64,000 nt of DNA from assembly GCA_029448655.1 (NCBI GenBank), contig JACCLO010000016.1:372001-436000 (forward strand), written 5' to 3'. The notes under the pieces were generated by a model, which saw only the letters and a program-made list of their open reading frames with translations, ran no database searches and was not told the DNA's origin. How positions within the stretch are numbered: position 1 is the stretch's first letter; each line of letters opens with the position of its first letter. This document shows positions 45,479 to 57,323 of this stretch, piece after piece. The position numbers and the translations under genes were made by a program. Origin of the DNA: Wolfiporia cocos. Its lineage: Eukaryota > Basidiomycota > Agaricomycetes > Polyporales > Phaeolaceae.

Positions 45479-46305
45479 ATGTCACAGTCTAAAAGGACCC
45501 GCAAGCCTTGGCGGCGATACACAGATTGGGACATCGAGAAATGGGTATTGGACAACATCGATGAACGCAGTGATACGTATGAGCGCACGAACCTCGAGAT
45601 GGACGAGGTCCGGTGCACGTTCTGGATACGCTGCTATCATGTAAGTCGTTGCCACAATCTATTCCTCAAGGACAAAGATGAAACGCGCGACCACCGCAGG
45701 CGAAAGAGTTTGACGGCCCATATCGAGATGATGAGATCTTCGTGCTGTATATGAAAGCAGTGCGCCCAACGTGGTCGTTCAACGACCATAAGGTGGATAC
45801 CAGCGTGCAGGTCGTCCTCGACACATATCAAGGATGGTCCGTGAGTCATGATGCGCCGGAGTGGACGAGGTGGAAGGAAGGGAAGGAGTTCGGCTTCGTG
45901 CAGAACCTCTCCGAGTTTATTGAGCCTGTGATGAAGATCATCACAGATGTCGGCGACAAGTTATGGTGTGCAGGTTATTGTCGGCCGAGATAGGCGAGCG
46001 TTGCTGACGAGTGGTCTTCTAATGCAGCCAATATCGATGTAGGGTCGGGAAACAGCCCCCGCAGTCAAGTGGCGCAAATACTTAGAGAGACCGGGCCAAC
46101 ACGGCAGCTCCACTCCGCGCTGGGAGGCTATAGGATCAGGGAGCTGAAATTGTACAAGATATTAATATATTACGTCCGGTATTACGATACAGATGAAGGT
46201 GACAGACACATTCCGAGCACTCTTCCATGCCGTTCGCAGGTAGCCGGCATGAAGATCATCATCAAGCTGATATCAAGTCAACGCTGTGGTCGCCGGCAAG
46301 GGTGA
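45479..46305 (+). CDS. hypothetical protein, three exons
   Basis: Exons 45479-45640, 45700-45973 and 46028-46305 join in frame via GTAAGT...CGCAG and GTTATT...TGCAG to 237 residues. The N-terminal part is charged with many aromatics (MSQSKRTRKPWRRYTDWDIE, then KEFDGPYRDDEIFVLYMKAV and VVLDTYQGWSVSHDAPEWTR). No signal peptide or membrane segment. If the last intron is retained the protein ends at 45993 instead. I do not recognise the family. The matching phases and good first donor make it a likely real gene. Confidence 0.5.
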
Positions 46306-47557
46306 GGAGAACCTGACAAGTACCCCTTGCACCCGAGTTCCTCGAATGATGGCTCCGGCAGCGGGCGCAATGGCCCAGGAGATACGCAAACATACCCCCG
46401 GTGAGATGAACCCTGCGCACGCCAACGCCAATGCCAGAGCTGCCGTCCGATGTTGAATTGCTGCCTGACGCCCCTACAGCCGGGAATTGCAAAATGTCGC
46501 GTCAACAAGGGCGCGGTACGCAAACTCTGACCTGTGGGATGCTCGCGCGGGGGTTTTATCGCATCCAACTGCCATGATTGGAGTGGATTGCGGCCGTATC
46601 CGCTTGACAAGACCGTATGTCGGAGGAAGACTGACAGTTGAGCACACTCGCAGATGTTTGAAGGCTGTGACAGGATATTCAGGACGAACCTTACCACGCA
46701 GACCGAGAGATTGGCGAATACAACGCACATAGCGTTCTGGAATGTGTGGTTCGCGCATGATGGACGCTGCGACGTACTAGTGATGAACATGAGTAAGGAG
46801 ACGTCTAGCCAATCTGTCCAAGCAGCCGCTAGGAATTGTATAGGAAAACCAACAGCGCGGTGCAAATCCCGCCGACTGCTGCCCACGCTGCCCACGCTGC
46901 AAGGAAGTTGGTACTTTCCGTGATCGCTCGGAGGCTCACGTAGTGCAATATGTGTGACATAGCACTGGTCCGTGTTGACTGACTCGGTGCGAGGTTTCAT
47001 GAATGAAAAAACGCATCCGTGTGCGAGGTCTGCATCTACGGGAAGGTAGTGTTTCCGGCGCTGGCAAGCCGAGAACGGCTTCCGTGATGACTTGTAAAGC
47101 AGCTACGTGAGGCGCGGTTCGACTACCCTAATATGGGCTGCCTTATGTCTCCCGAGTCCTCATACTTGCTTGAAGACATCGATTCATCACAACAGACGCA
47201 GTACACCACGGAGAAAGCATGTTACCTCCGAGTCATCGTACAGTACCTGTTCTTGGTTGTGATGTTCCGAATGGAGCAATGCAATCACGGCCTGCATTAG
47301 TGGACCCTTAGATAGCGTGTGCGAGGCGAGCGAACATATATTTTGTCGGTTGGTTCATCGTGGCTGACCGAACCGTAGCCGAGCCATGACCGATACAATC
47401 CAAACCAAACCGAACTAGAGAAATACCACGGGCGTCTGTCAATATGCGATTTCCTTTCTCGTCGCGACCCCAACTGCACCACGTGCGCGAAAACAAAAGT
47501 TTCCCCGCCACCGGCACGACGGTCGGGGCAGCGTCCGCATACTCCTCTCAGCTAGCA
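46306..47557. other. intergenic or decayed sequence
   Basis: A 240-codon minus-strand frame spans 46278-47000 and overlaps the 3' end of the preceding gene. A second minus frame at about 46960-46830 encodes a hydrophobic helix-like stretch (AAWAAWAAVGGICTALLVFL), and a plus frame at 46654-46923 is also open. None can be preferred, and a decayed membrane-protein gene is possible. The NOP56 promoter should lie in the last few hundred bases. Confidence 0.3.
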
Positions 47558-49428
47558 ATGGCCACCCATGCCCTCTTCGAGTCTGCCTCTGGGTATGCGA
47601 TCTTTGAGATCAAATTGCAGGAAAAGGTCGGCGCCTTGACCAAGGCGGTCCAGGATTCCATCGACGACTTGGCCAAGTTCGGAAAAATGGTCAATCTCGT
47701 CAGCTTTTCGCCATACAGGAGCGCTGCTCATGCGCTGGAGAATGCAAACGATATCTCGGAAGGTTAGATCCATGACGAAGCACAGAAACGCCGACTGACC
47801 TGGTGGGATATCAACAGGAATACTCAATGAGCATTTGCAGTCATTACTTGAGCTCAACTTGTCCACGAAGAAGTCCGTTAAGCTTGCAGTATGGGATACT
47901 GTCCTCGCATCGTCCATCAAAGCAACTCTGAATATTGACTGCGACACCTCGGACACCTCGAAAGACATCATCCGTGGCATCCGGCTGCATGCACCCAAGC
48001 TCCTGAAGAGTCTCCGAGCAGACGACCTCACGAAGGCACAGCTCGGTCTCGGTCATTCCTACTCGCGCGCGAAGGTCAAGTTCAATGTGAACCGGATCGA
48101 CAACATGATCATCCAGGCGATCGCGCTGCTCGACCAGCTCGACAAGGACGTGAACCTGTTCTCGATGCGGATACGGGAGTGGTACGGGTACCACTTCCCG
48201 GAGCTCGTCAAGATCGTGCCGGACAACTACCAATACGCGCGCGTCGCGCAGTGGCTCGGCGCAAAGGAGACGCTGACGGAAGAGAAGCTGCCCGACCTTG
48301 CCGCGCTGCTCGACGACGACGCGACGCGCGCGCAGAACGTGCTCGACGCGGCCAAGGGCTCGATGGGCTCGTCGCTCGCGGAGGTCGACATGCTCAACAT
48401 CAACGCGTTCGCCACGCGCGTCGTGTCGCTCTCCGAGTATCGCAAGTCGCTCTCGACGTACCTCGCGGAGAAGATGAACGTCGTCGCGCCGAGCCTTACC
48501 GCGCTTCTCGGCGAACGCATTGGCGCGCGCCTCATCTCCCATGCCGGCAGCCTTACGAACCTGAGCAAGTACCCCGCGAGTACGCTGCAGATTCTTGGCG
48601 CCGAGAAGGCGCTCTTCCGCGCGCTCAAGACGAAGGGGAACACGCCCAAGGTGCGTCCGTCCGTGTAGACACCGGTCGCCTGCCTGAGACCGGGCGAGCT
48701 GACGTCGTATGCAGTATGGCCTCATCTATCACTCATCGTTCATCAGCCGAGCGGGGCCCAAGCACAAAGGCCGCATTTCGCGGCACCTCGCGAATAAGTG
48801 CGCAATCGCTTCTCGAATAGATTGCTATTCCGGTAGGTGTACCTGGTGCTATGACGTTTGAAAGATGGAGAGCTGATTGGACACGCCGTGTGAATGTATA
48901 GACAAGCCTTCCCCGATGTACGGAGAGGCGTTACGGCAGCAGGTTGAGGAGCGCCTGAACTTCTTCGAGACGGGCGCTCCGCCGTCGAAGAACACGGACG
49001 CTATCCGCAAGGTCCTCGACCAGCTCGCACTTGATGATGAGGACGACGATGCCGAAATGGGTGATGAGGTTGCACCGCCTCCCGCTGAGGCGGCGCCGAA
49101 AAAGGACAAGAAGGACAAGGGCAAGAAGGACAAGAAGGAGAAAAAGGAGAAGAGCAAGAAGCGGAAGAGCTCCGACGACGAGATGGATATAGATGAGGTG
49201 GAAAGCTCTCCGGCCAAGAAGCAGAAACTCTCCAAGGAGGAGAAGGCTCTCAAAAAGGAGAAGAAGGAGAAGAAGGAGAAGAAGGAGAAGAAGAAGAAGG
49301 TCGAAGTGCGTAGTGACTGATCTTTCAAAGTATCCGGTGCAGGGGGCGCTGATATCGCTTTCTTACCATAGGATGAGGATCCTTCAGGGAAAAAGGACAA
49401 AAAGCACAAGAAGAAGAGCAAAGAGTAG
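47558..49428 (+). CDS. NOP56: NOP56, box C/D snoRNP core protein
   Basis: A nucleolar scaffold of box C/D snoRNPs that guide rRNA 2'-O-methylation. Exons 47558-47762, 47818-48650, 48715-48832, 48902-49305 and 49372-49428 give 538 residues. The start was chosen from family alignment ([20 protein letters not shown]); an in-frame upstream ATG at 47444 would add 38 residues. The NOP5N domain contains [12 protein letters not shown]. The Nop domain carries [20 protein letters not shown] and the signature [20 protein letters not shown], then [15 protein letters not shown] and the YGLIYHSSF block after intron 2. The tail is the family's Lys/Lys-Glu repeat (KKEKKEKK), with the last exon encoding a further Lys-rich end. 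I saw no C/D box pair inside its short introns. Confidence 0.96.
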
Positions 49429-49827
49429 TTCCAGGACTGGTTCTCTTGTATTGCTTTTCTCTTGATGTATCTTATGTCTTGCTCTTCCGCTGTTTTCTAC
49501 CGTTCTGCTATCTGATCTTCACAACCTCTCTGGATGAACGTTAATCTGCTCCACGGTCAATTCGATTACACATAAGGTAAAGAACGGTCCACCCATAACA
49601 AGCCAGTAAACAAAAACGGTCACTGATATAGCAGAGGCTGTGACAGTCTGGAGGTACCGGTACGATGGCAAGGTTCATCATACAGGGATATGTCATCCGG
49701 AAATGCGTCACGCGTCATAGGATGCGCCCAGGTGCAAATTGTGAGCTATTGTAAGTCATGACGGTCGTGACGGTCGTAATCTAGTTAGGACCTCCGTAGA
49801 GGACCCTAGGGTGATGCTTCGAAACAT
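49429..49827. other. convergent intergenic region between NOP56 and KHA1-type genes
   Basis: Both flanking genes end here, so it should contain the two 3' UTRs and poly(A) sites. A small tandem duplication (GACGGTCGT twice) lies near 49761-49778. Confidence 0.4.
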
Positions 49828-52800
49828 TCAGTCGAGGGAGAGGTTTGTCGTCTGTAGCACAACAATGCTGGCCTTGCAGCCCGTCACCATGAGCGCCGTG
49901 GCAACGTCACCCACGGTCTTCTTCACTTCGCTGCCCAAGGCGCCGTGTTGGTCCATAAGCTGCCTTAGCTCTGCGTGGTGGTCTTCTGCGGCTAGCCTCC
50001 GCGAGCGGCCCACGACGACCATGGGCCTGCGTCGTCGCTCCGCGGACGACTCGGTAACGTTGTCAGCATATTCCACGACCGTGTGCAGAGGGGCCCGTGT
50101 CGGAATTTCAGAGAACTCGATACGAGAGAGCGCGGCTGATAGCGGGCTATCGATGACTGACACATGCGCGGCATAACGCGACCATACGACATTGTCGGCC
50201 GTCTCGGACTGCATCCGCATCTGTGTGGACAACTGACCGTATACCGTGTCCGGGAACATCGTAGTCTAGGAGGACACCGTCAGCACGACTCATGGGATTG
50301 CAGGATGATTACAATTACTCACCGTCGTCACCGTCAGCTCGTTGCTGCGCTCTGCACTGAGGTGTGCCAGCCCCGGTTTCTCGATCGAGCTCTGCGACTC
50401 AAGCTCGTCAAACTCGCGCTTCACAAACCTAACGACCGTCGCGGTGACCCGCGGGTGTGCGCACAGCTGCACCACGAACTCGAGCGCAGCACGGTCGTCC
50501 GGCCCGCCGAAGAACGGAAGGAAGATGTGCTGCTGGCTGTTGAGCGCGGGGAGGCCGCCGTCGGCGGGGTGGTGGCGGTCGATAAACAGCGCGACGTCGG
50601 TGCGGGCTTGCGCGAAGACGGTGCGGACGAATTGTGAGTGCAGCACAGAAGGGGGCATGTTCGTGCCGGGGCCCGTGGTGCGGAACAAGGCCTCGAAGGG
50701 GTTCGCCATATATGCCGCTGCCGCACGGGGCGTTGTCGCCCCCGCATCCACACCGCTGCTCGCCGAAGGATCTACAACCACCCCTCCCGTGGCGTGCTGC
50801 GGGGGCAGCCAGGGCACGAGGACAAGCTGGGAGCGGTGCCGCTGCGCATGCGCGGTGATGCTGGACATCAGGTCGTCGTACGGGACAATGGCGAGCGAGG
50901 ACGAGACCGAAATGCCGTTCAGGTCGCCGAACATGCTGAAGATGTTCAGCATCGGGTCCGTGTTGATCAGCACGTCCGCGCTCGACGAGCGCATCACCGC
51001 GGACGTGCGGTCGGAGAGCTCGATGAGGCGCAGCGCGTCGATCGACACGTCCGCCGCGCTCGGCTCGTGTCGCTTGACGTCTGCGATGGTGCTCGTGCCG
51101 CTGGCCGCGGCCTCCGTCGGCGGCGGCTGGATGAGCTGCGTGAGCGCCATCATGCCTGGGAGGTGCTCAATCCTGTCCAGGACGACCGTGAAGCGCGTCT
51201 TGCGCTCCTGCGCGTCGGCAGGCCTCTCGTCCGAGAAGTCTCCCGCAGACTTCTCCATGCTACTCCGCGTGCCCTTCTCGTCCGCGTCGTTCCCGGGCGC
51301 CTTCTTCGCGTGCGCGTGCGCGTGCGACCCGGCAGACGTGACGTGCACCCGCATCTCGGGCGGGTACAGCATCACGGTGGTGGGCGTCGTCAAGAATGTG
51401 AGCACGAGCGCCTCGAGCACAAACATGGAGAACACGCGCTGCGTGAGGATCCCCGCGGAGAGGCCCACGTTCAGCACGATCAGCTCGACCAATCTGCGGG
51501 GGACGTCAGTGGCGCATCGCGGATAGAGATGGGGGGATGGCGCACCCCTTGCAGCTCATGAGCGACCCGATGGTGCCAGACTCGCGCCAGGAGAAGCCCG
51601 CGAAGCGTGCTGCGAGCATGCAGCCACCGAACTTACCGGAGAAAGACAAGCAGATGATCGCAATGGTGAAGCCCCAAGTGATTCCTGGGGGAAAGGGGGC
51701 GATTCAGCGGCGGCTCTGCCAGATCTGCAAAGGACGCACCATTGTCAAGCAATCCTAGGTTAGTGTTAAGCCCGGATATAGTAAAATACTGTTCCAGGAT
51801 GAGCCATCGGTGACGCTAATGTCCGGTAGTAACTCACCAATGGTAGGAATATGATAGACACAAAATCCTCCAGCTTTTCCGTAAGCGTGATACACAAGCC
51901 ACCATCGCGAGGGATGATGAGGCCAGCCAAGAAAGCACCAAAGATCGCCTGAACCTGTAGGCAAGAGCATTAGAACAGCACCTTGGTTTTGGTATAGACA
52001 CAAACCCCAATAATATCCGTGAAAAATGCTGATCCAAACATGACTAGGATTGTACAGGTCATGAAAAACATCGTCGGGCCGTTCTCGATGGAGCCCGTCT
52101 TGCGTGCAAGCCAATACATCACCCTCTTCACGACAAACAGCAGGAACAGTGCCCATCCAAGACAGCAAAACAGAATCCAGAGTGCCGTGAGCCCCGAGCC
52201 CGCGTTGACTAGTGCGACGCTCAGTGCGAGCAAGATCCAGCCAACGACATCGTTCCCCACTCCCGCGGAGAGCACGACGATGCCGACTGTCGTGTCGAGC
52301 AATTTGAGCTCCGTGAGGATACGGCACAGGACGGGGAACGCCGTGATCGAGTACGCGACGCCGGTGAAGAGCATGTAATTGGTGAATTTAACCGTCTGCG
52401 GAATGAATTGGTGGTAGAGTGGCACCGAGAGCGCGGCACCGAGACCGAACGGGAGTGCCATGCCCGCGATGGCAATGGTCCCGGAGAGCTTCCAGTTGCG
52501 GCGCACGATCGCACCGTCGATCTCGAGACCGACGAGGAAGAGGAAGAGCGACAACCCGATGTTAGCGACGAGGGAAAGGTATGGGAGTGATTCCGAGGGA
52601 AAGATGTGCTCCGTGAACCCAGGGATACGCCCGAATGCCGTCGGGCCTGGTATCATGTCAACAGGGGTAGGAGGCGGCAGGCATACTGATGCTCACCGAG
52701 CAGAATTCCACCGATGACCTCTGCGATGACCTTTGGCTGCTTCATCCTACCTAGCACCAGCGACAATAGCTGTGTCATGAGCAGGATGACGCCTGCCACA

Positions 52801-53049
52801 GGTAATGAATATCATGATCCGAGACAAGACAATAGGGAGCTCACCTAATTGTATGATCCATAGCCTCAGCGGATCCGAGGTGTTAAACGACGAGGGATCC
52901 TCTCCGGTCAACAGGCCACCCTGCATTTGTTGTCAGCATGCAAGTTGATGCCGCAAATGACATGTCGTGATGCACACCTGCGATGGGGCGGCGCGTTTGC
53001 TGTAAACATTCCTCGCAATACGCAGAACAGAGTCTGAAAACTCGCCCAT
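49828..53049 (-). CDS. KHA1: KHA1-type K+/H+ antiporter (CPA2 family)
   Basis: An organelle (Golgi/endosome in yeast) monovalent cation/proton antiporter. It starts at ATG 53049 (MGEFSDSVLRIARNVYSKRA). The membrane domain includes GGLLTGEDPSSFNTSDP, LLSLVLGRMKQPKVIAEVIG and GPTAFGRIPGFTEHIFP, then LSLFLFLVGLEIDGAIVRRN, VGNDVVGWILLALSVALVNA with the ion-binding-type Asp, GAFLAGLIIPRDGGL, TISGLNTNLGLLDNG across two introns, and GKFGGCMLAARFAGFSWRES. About 12 hydrophobic segments. The cytosolic C-terminal half (about 430 residues) has the USP-like fold usual in fungal Kha1, including VPYDDLMSSITAHAQRHRSQ. Many introns; the stop is at 49828. Secure assignment. Confidence 0.93.
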
Positions 53050-54605
53050 GGTGGTCGAAGGCAAGGATTGCTGTGAGGTACCCGCAGATAATTAGCGTGG
53101 CTTCAGCTAGCGGGTCTAAGCGAGTGGCGCTGCGACTTGGCCAAGCCGAAGTTGGTTTACTGCTTCCTTCCGCTGAGGAGCGTGCTGTACACCCCGTTGG
53201 TTTCCAGTGCGTTGGAAGATATGCACATGGTCAGGGTATTTGGAATAAATAGAATGTTGGTTCCTATGAGCTCGGATCACCATTTGGGAGAATAGCCGCC
53301 GCACGTGAGTGCCCTCAGTCGAATCGAATCTCACCCTGGTCTCACCCTCGTTTGATGCGGGAGACGTTTGGTACAGCTTGTCGAAGGCGGACCACCATGC
53401 TCAGCACTGTGGACGAGGTACGTCGCAAATGAATGCGTGCATTGACGTCGATGCACGTGTAGACTAACTTCCATTCATTTCCTTGTATGTATCTAATACC
53501 TATAGGCAGTAGCCTGCGTCACTCTGATGTGAGGTTCGCGCCGCGGGCATCAAGCAACAGCGGGCCTGTGTGCGTGCGTGCTGATGCACCAGACAGACTC
53601 AATGAGGCTCAGAAATCCCCATAAGATGCAACGGACAATTGTCGCAACCACAGAAGGACCGTAGGCGGGCGCTCGGGGTAAGTACGCAACTGGCGACGAC
53701 CCAGGAATACTCGCGGGAGACCTCTGCGATATGTGGTGCGCAAACGCCTGCCTTCGCAAACAAAACACGTTGCAGACAGATACGCAACCCTGCCGAAGGC
53801 GCGCTTGCGAGTCCTGCCCCGCCGATCTCGCACATTCGCAACGCCATGATCCTGGGCTCTTGGGGACACAGCAAACCTTGTCGACCGAAAAGGCCTAGCG
53901 GTGGATACCTAACTATTGGCGTCCCTTGATATTCTTCGCTGCAGGCGCGCACGCCAAGGCACAGACGAGTGCGGGTACGGCATGCGCAATCGCGAACTCG
54001 CGCGGGGCCGTGGCCAGGACTCGGATACGCACGCGCACCCGTCGGAACGGCACGCGGAGCCCGCACGCACGAGGAGGCTGCGTCCTCCTTCACCCTGCAC
54101 GGGAAGTGGAGAGCTTGTTTAACAGCAGTTGCCAAAACCTGGGGCGCCGAGATGCGTCGCACCTGCGGGACGCTTGCATCAGCAGGAGCGGGAATGGATC
54201 GACCGGCGTGCACGGTTAGCGTGTGCATACGATGTGTGCGGGCGATTGCGAAGATGGGAAGAGTTTGGGGTATGAAGGGGCGATGATGCTGTCACAGACG
54301 ACAAGGATAGGGCTACAATATACTCTGCACACACGTCGGCGTCGATTGCATCCAGTTCTGTCTAGTCCGCACCGTTGTGCGCCGTGATACCATGTCACTG
54401 CAGTGACGGTGCCCGAGGTCTTAGCCTTGCGCGTGTCGGTCGCCGTCGAAGCTCGCCTATCGCGGAAGCTGCAGTTGCCACTACCATATGACAGCAAGGA
54501 CCGACACCGAGGTGCCCGTGGCAGATACAGGTCCATCGCGGGTCCCGAGTGCGCTTGCTGTATTGTATCCTCCGCCAGAGCCATGGCGACTTCTCCAGCT
54601 AGCGT
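53050..54605. other. intergenic; one long minus-strand frame not called
   Basis: A 209-codon minus frame (53599-54228) is open in a GC-rich stretch with overlapping open frames on the plus strand, so it is likely chance. The region also contains the KHA1 promoter and the RPC11 3' UTR. Confidence 0.4.
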
Positions 54606-55567
54606 TCAGTTCTCGCGCCAGTTGTTCCCACAGGACGCACATCTGCCGGTATACATGCAGCATCAGAATGGAGCCAACCGCATGGTATAAAGACTGCGAT
54701 AAACGCACCGATAGACTGAAGAGGCAGGATGGAGGAAAGAACGAATTAAATTGTCAGTGTGATCTGCTTGGATCGCGGCACCAGAGGCAAGGGCGCTGCA
54801 TCAGGCAAACTAAGGACAGGGACACGCACAAGTTGTCATGGGTTCGTCGGCGGACCTGATCTGAAGCTGATAAAAATATGCCCGGCCAAAGTCGCACTTT
54901 GGGCACGTTGCTGCAGGAGATGTTCCGTACGTGAGCGCATGCTATACACAGGAGTACGGAGCATGAAGTGGACAGATAGCTGCGCCCAGGTGTGTGCACG
55001 ACCCTGAAGATGTTTGCGCGGAAATTGTTCAATTCAGAAAATTCCAATCCGGATAGACTAGATCCGGAGGAACGCTCTATGCCAAGTCCACAGAGCAGTG
55101 GATCGCTCGGTAAATCGATTCTGTATAAGCCGTAGGTCTCTGGGGTCAAATCATGAGATTGTGGTTGCGCCCCCAATAACCCTAGGAATGCTTAGGCAAA
55201 AAAGATGATACACCATACAATTGACGTGTTTCTGGCATACAGGAAGCTCCCATAGAGCTTTCTGCGGTCCGTTGAGCGCGTAAAAGTGCAATGGAAATGC
55301 ATACCGGCAGTAGAATCGGCGTGCTTCCACATCTCTTCGCCTCCGAGGACGTCATCGACCTCCTTGCGCTTGAGCTTCGTCCGTGAGGTCATCTTTGGTC
55401 ATGCAGAATACACGTCGATAAATCAAAGTAGTGGGTCAGCGGAGGGCGAGAGCACAGACCTGCTTGGTGATCGGAAATTCGTACGCACATGTGTTGCATG
55501 CCCACTTGTTGTATCCCGTCTCTGCCGAGATTACTAGGAGGTTGGCACAGTTCGGGCAGAACAGCAT
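54606..55567 (-). CDS. RPC11: RNA polymerase III subunit RPC11 (POLR3K homologue)
   Basis: A small Pol III subunit needed for termination, RNA cleavage and reinitiation. No single long frame shows it; five exons were assembled: 55567-55460, 55392-55305, 54910-54830, 54715-54709 and 54642-54606, giving 106 residues (family about 108-110). The N-terminal zinc ribbon is C4, C7, C24 and C27 (MLFCPNCANL, WACNTCAYEFPITKQ). The middle carries KRKEVDDVLGGEEMWKHADS, matching POLR3K. The C-terminal TFIIS-like ribbon is ATCPKC, then LQIRSADEPMTTFYRC with the conserved acidic loop, and CASCGNNWREN. Exon 4 is only 7 nt, and the intron before exon 3 is 394 nt. Family identity is very strong. Confidence 0.9.
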
Positions 55568-56181
55568 CGCTGTGACGAGGGATCCTGTTAAAATTTGCGA
55601 GTTGAGTCCAAGGTCGACCAGGCACGGTGTAGCAGTGCACTAAGCGTCTAGCGCCGAAGATTAAGATCGTCTGACGACGCCTTCGACATTAGCGCCTTAC
55701 ACACCTTCATAGCACACATTGGTGGCGATGCCACAAATCAGCAAACTAGTGTCATAAGTATTTTTCCTCGTAATGATATATGCGGTACTTGTACTTGACA
55801 GTGTGCGCTGATGCTTTTGAAACATATGTCATGTTTTCATCGCTTCACTGTGCTTTACTATGATCATAATCATGGCGGTAGCTTTTCGACCTGATTTTAG
55901 CATTTCGCAGGTGTGCATTATGTTCGTGCACATCTCGATCTTGAGTCTGACTGCGTACCGTGGGCAGCGTAAGGATATCGATACCTGATAAACCATAAAA
56001 TGGCAGAAGAAAGCCATATTATCAGTCCGATAGGTAGGCCATAGCGCTACATATTTGGTGGCGGTTCAAGTTACAATGCTATGACCCTGACTAGTCAGTG
56101 AACTCACTGACCTTTTAGCCGACTCACAATAAATACTGAAGCCTTCGAGGGGACTCTCTACTCTGTATCCAGCTCGACAAC
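55568..56181. promoter_or_regulatory. divergent promoter region of RPC11 and SPRY-protein genes
   Basis: 614 bp between opposite-strand ATGs. AT-rich in the middle (55740-55880). No TATA box assigned. Inference from layout. Confidence 0.4.
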
Positions 56182-57119
56182 ATGCCAAGTTTCTTCTGCT
56201 TTGGTCGACAACGCAAGAACAGCGCCGGTAGCGACGCATTTTCCGGGACACTACAACCCTCAGATATCTGCCGCCCACAAAACGACGCAAGCTCTGAATC
56301 ATTCAGGGACGCAAAGGCATTCTGTGACCAGAATCCCGTAGAGGCCGCGCAGAATCTTTCTTCATCAGACCTGCAGCGAATCCGAGAACGTGGATGCGGC
56401 GCATGGGGTCTTGAAGTCCCTCGCCCGTCTTCGGCCCAGGTGCGGCCGATTCAGGTGGAAGACTGCAAAAGCGACACCGGTCAGTTTCTGCGTGTAACCA
56501 CGTTCTCAAACCCGCCCAACCTGGGGGATCCCGAACTGTGTCTCTTGAGCGATCTACCGATTATTCCTGGGCTGTATGGGACGAACGGTAGCCGCGGCGT
56601 ATACTATGAAGTGACCATCGAGCAAATGGCGGGAATCATTGCCATCGGTCGGTGATCTCGTGCTTTCTACTTGTGGCCTGCTAATCAACAACTTATGTAG
56701 GTACCGCCTGCAAGCCGCACCCGATGTGGCGCTACCCGGGCTGGGATCGACTGAGCGTGGGGCTTCACCTCGACGACTTCCACATATTCTGCCAAGATCC
56801 AGGCTATGGTCAAGAATACACATCGCGTCTCTCTAGCATCGAGTCCGGCCACACGATTGGATGCGGCTATCGCTTCGACAATGGCTCCGTGTTCTTCACC
56901 TACGACGGGGAGAAGCTTCCTGATGTAGACTTCGATCTGTATCGCCCGCTTGACGGACGTGAGCCTCGCGACGTATATGCTGCGATTGGCGCGGAGGGCG
57001 AGAATGTGTTTGAGGTTAGTTTTGGGGCCCGTCCTTTCAAGTGGAAAGAGGGGAATGACAGGGCGTGGATGATGGATAGTGTTGTGGGAACGACAATGCC
57101 GCCGCCGTACGAGTGCTGA
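56182..57119 (+). CDS. SPRY (B30.2) domain protein, Ssh4/Ear1- or RanBPM-like
   Basis: Exons 56182-56647 and 56701-57119 (GTCGGT...GTAG intron) give 294 residues. The first 115 residues are mixed and partly disordered. Residues about 120-280 form a SPRY domain: GLYGTNGSRGVYYEVTIEQM, IAIGTACKPHPMWRYPGWDR, SVGLHLDDFHIFCQDPGYGQ, the GHTIGCGYRFDNGSVFFTYD core, and DVYAAIGAEGENVFEVSFG. In yeast, related SPRY proteins Ssh4 and Ear1 recruit the Rsp5 ligase via PY motifs. A C-terminal PPPY near the stop fits that idea. No N-terminal membrane anchor is visible here, so function as an Rsp5 adaptor is inference. Confidence 0.85.
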
Positions 57120-57323
57120 GCCCCCCATTCTGGGTATCTCTTTTATATTCCTCGGTTTATGCATCCGACATGTATGCAGTGCAATGACGAATGAATATGC
57201 AAAACTGTCCGTTGAGTGTCTACGACGAGAGCAATAACAAAGATGCGGCAGATTATGCGGGTCTAGTGTACAGAACAGCGTCACACAGTATAGCAGGTAT
57301 CATCCAGCCGCAGGGGCTACATT
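57120..57323. other. short convergent spacer
   Basis: Between the SPRY gene and the GDA1-type gene, which converge here. It contains the two 3' UTRs; nothing else seen. Confidence 0.4.

Noticed and set aside
47763..49371. snoRNAs inside NOP56 introns, as in animals
   Set aside because: All four introns are 55-69 nt and none contains a convincing C box/D box pair with a terminal stem.
50342..51561. Long plus-strand frames antisense to the KHA1-type gene
   Set aside because: They are shadows of the high-GC3 antiporter coding sequence; Cys/Ser/Arg-rich with no family match.
53599..54228. 209-codon minus-strand open frame
   Set aside because: It lies in GC-rich sequence with overlapping open frames on the plus strand, shows no motif and has Cys/Arg/Pro-heavy composition typical of chance frames.
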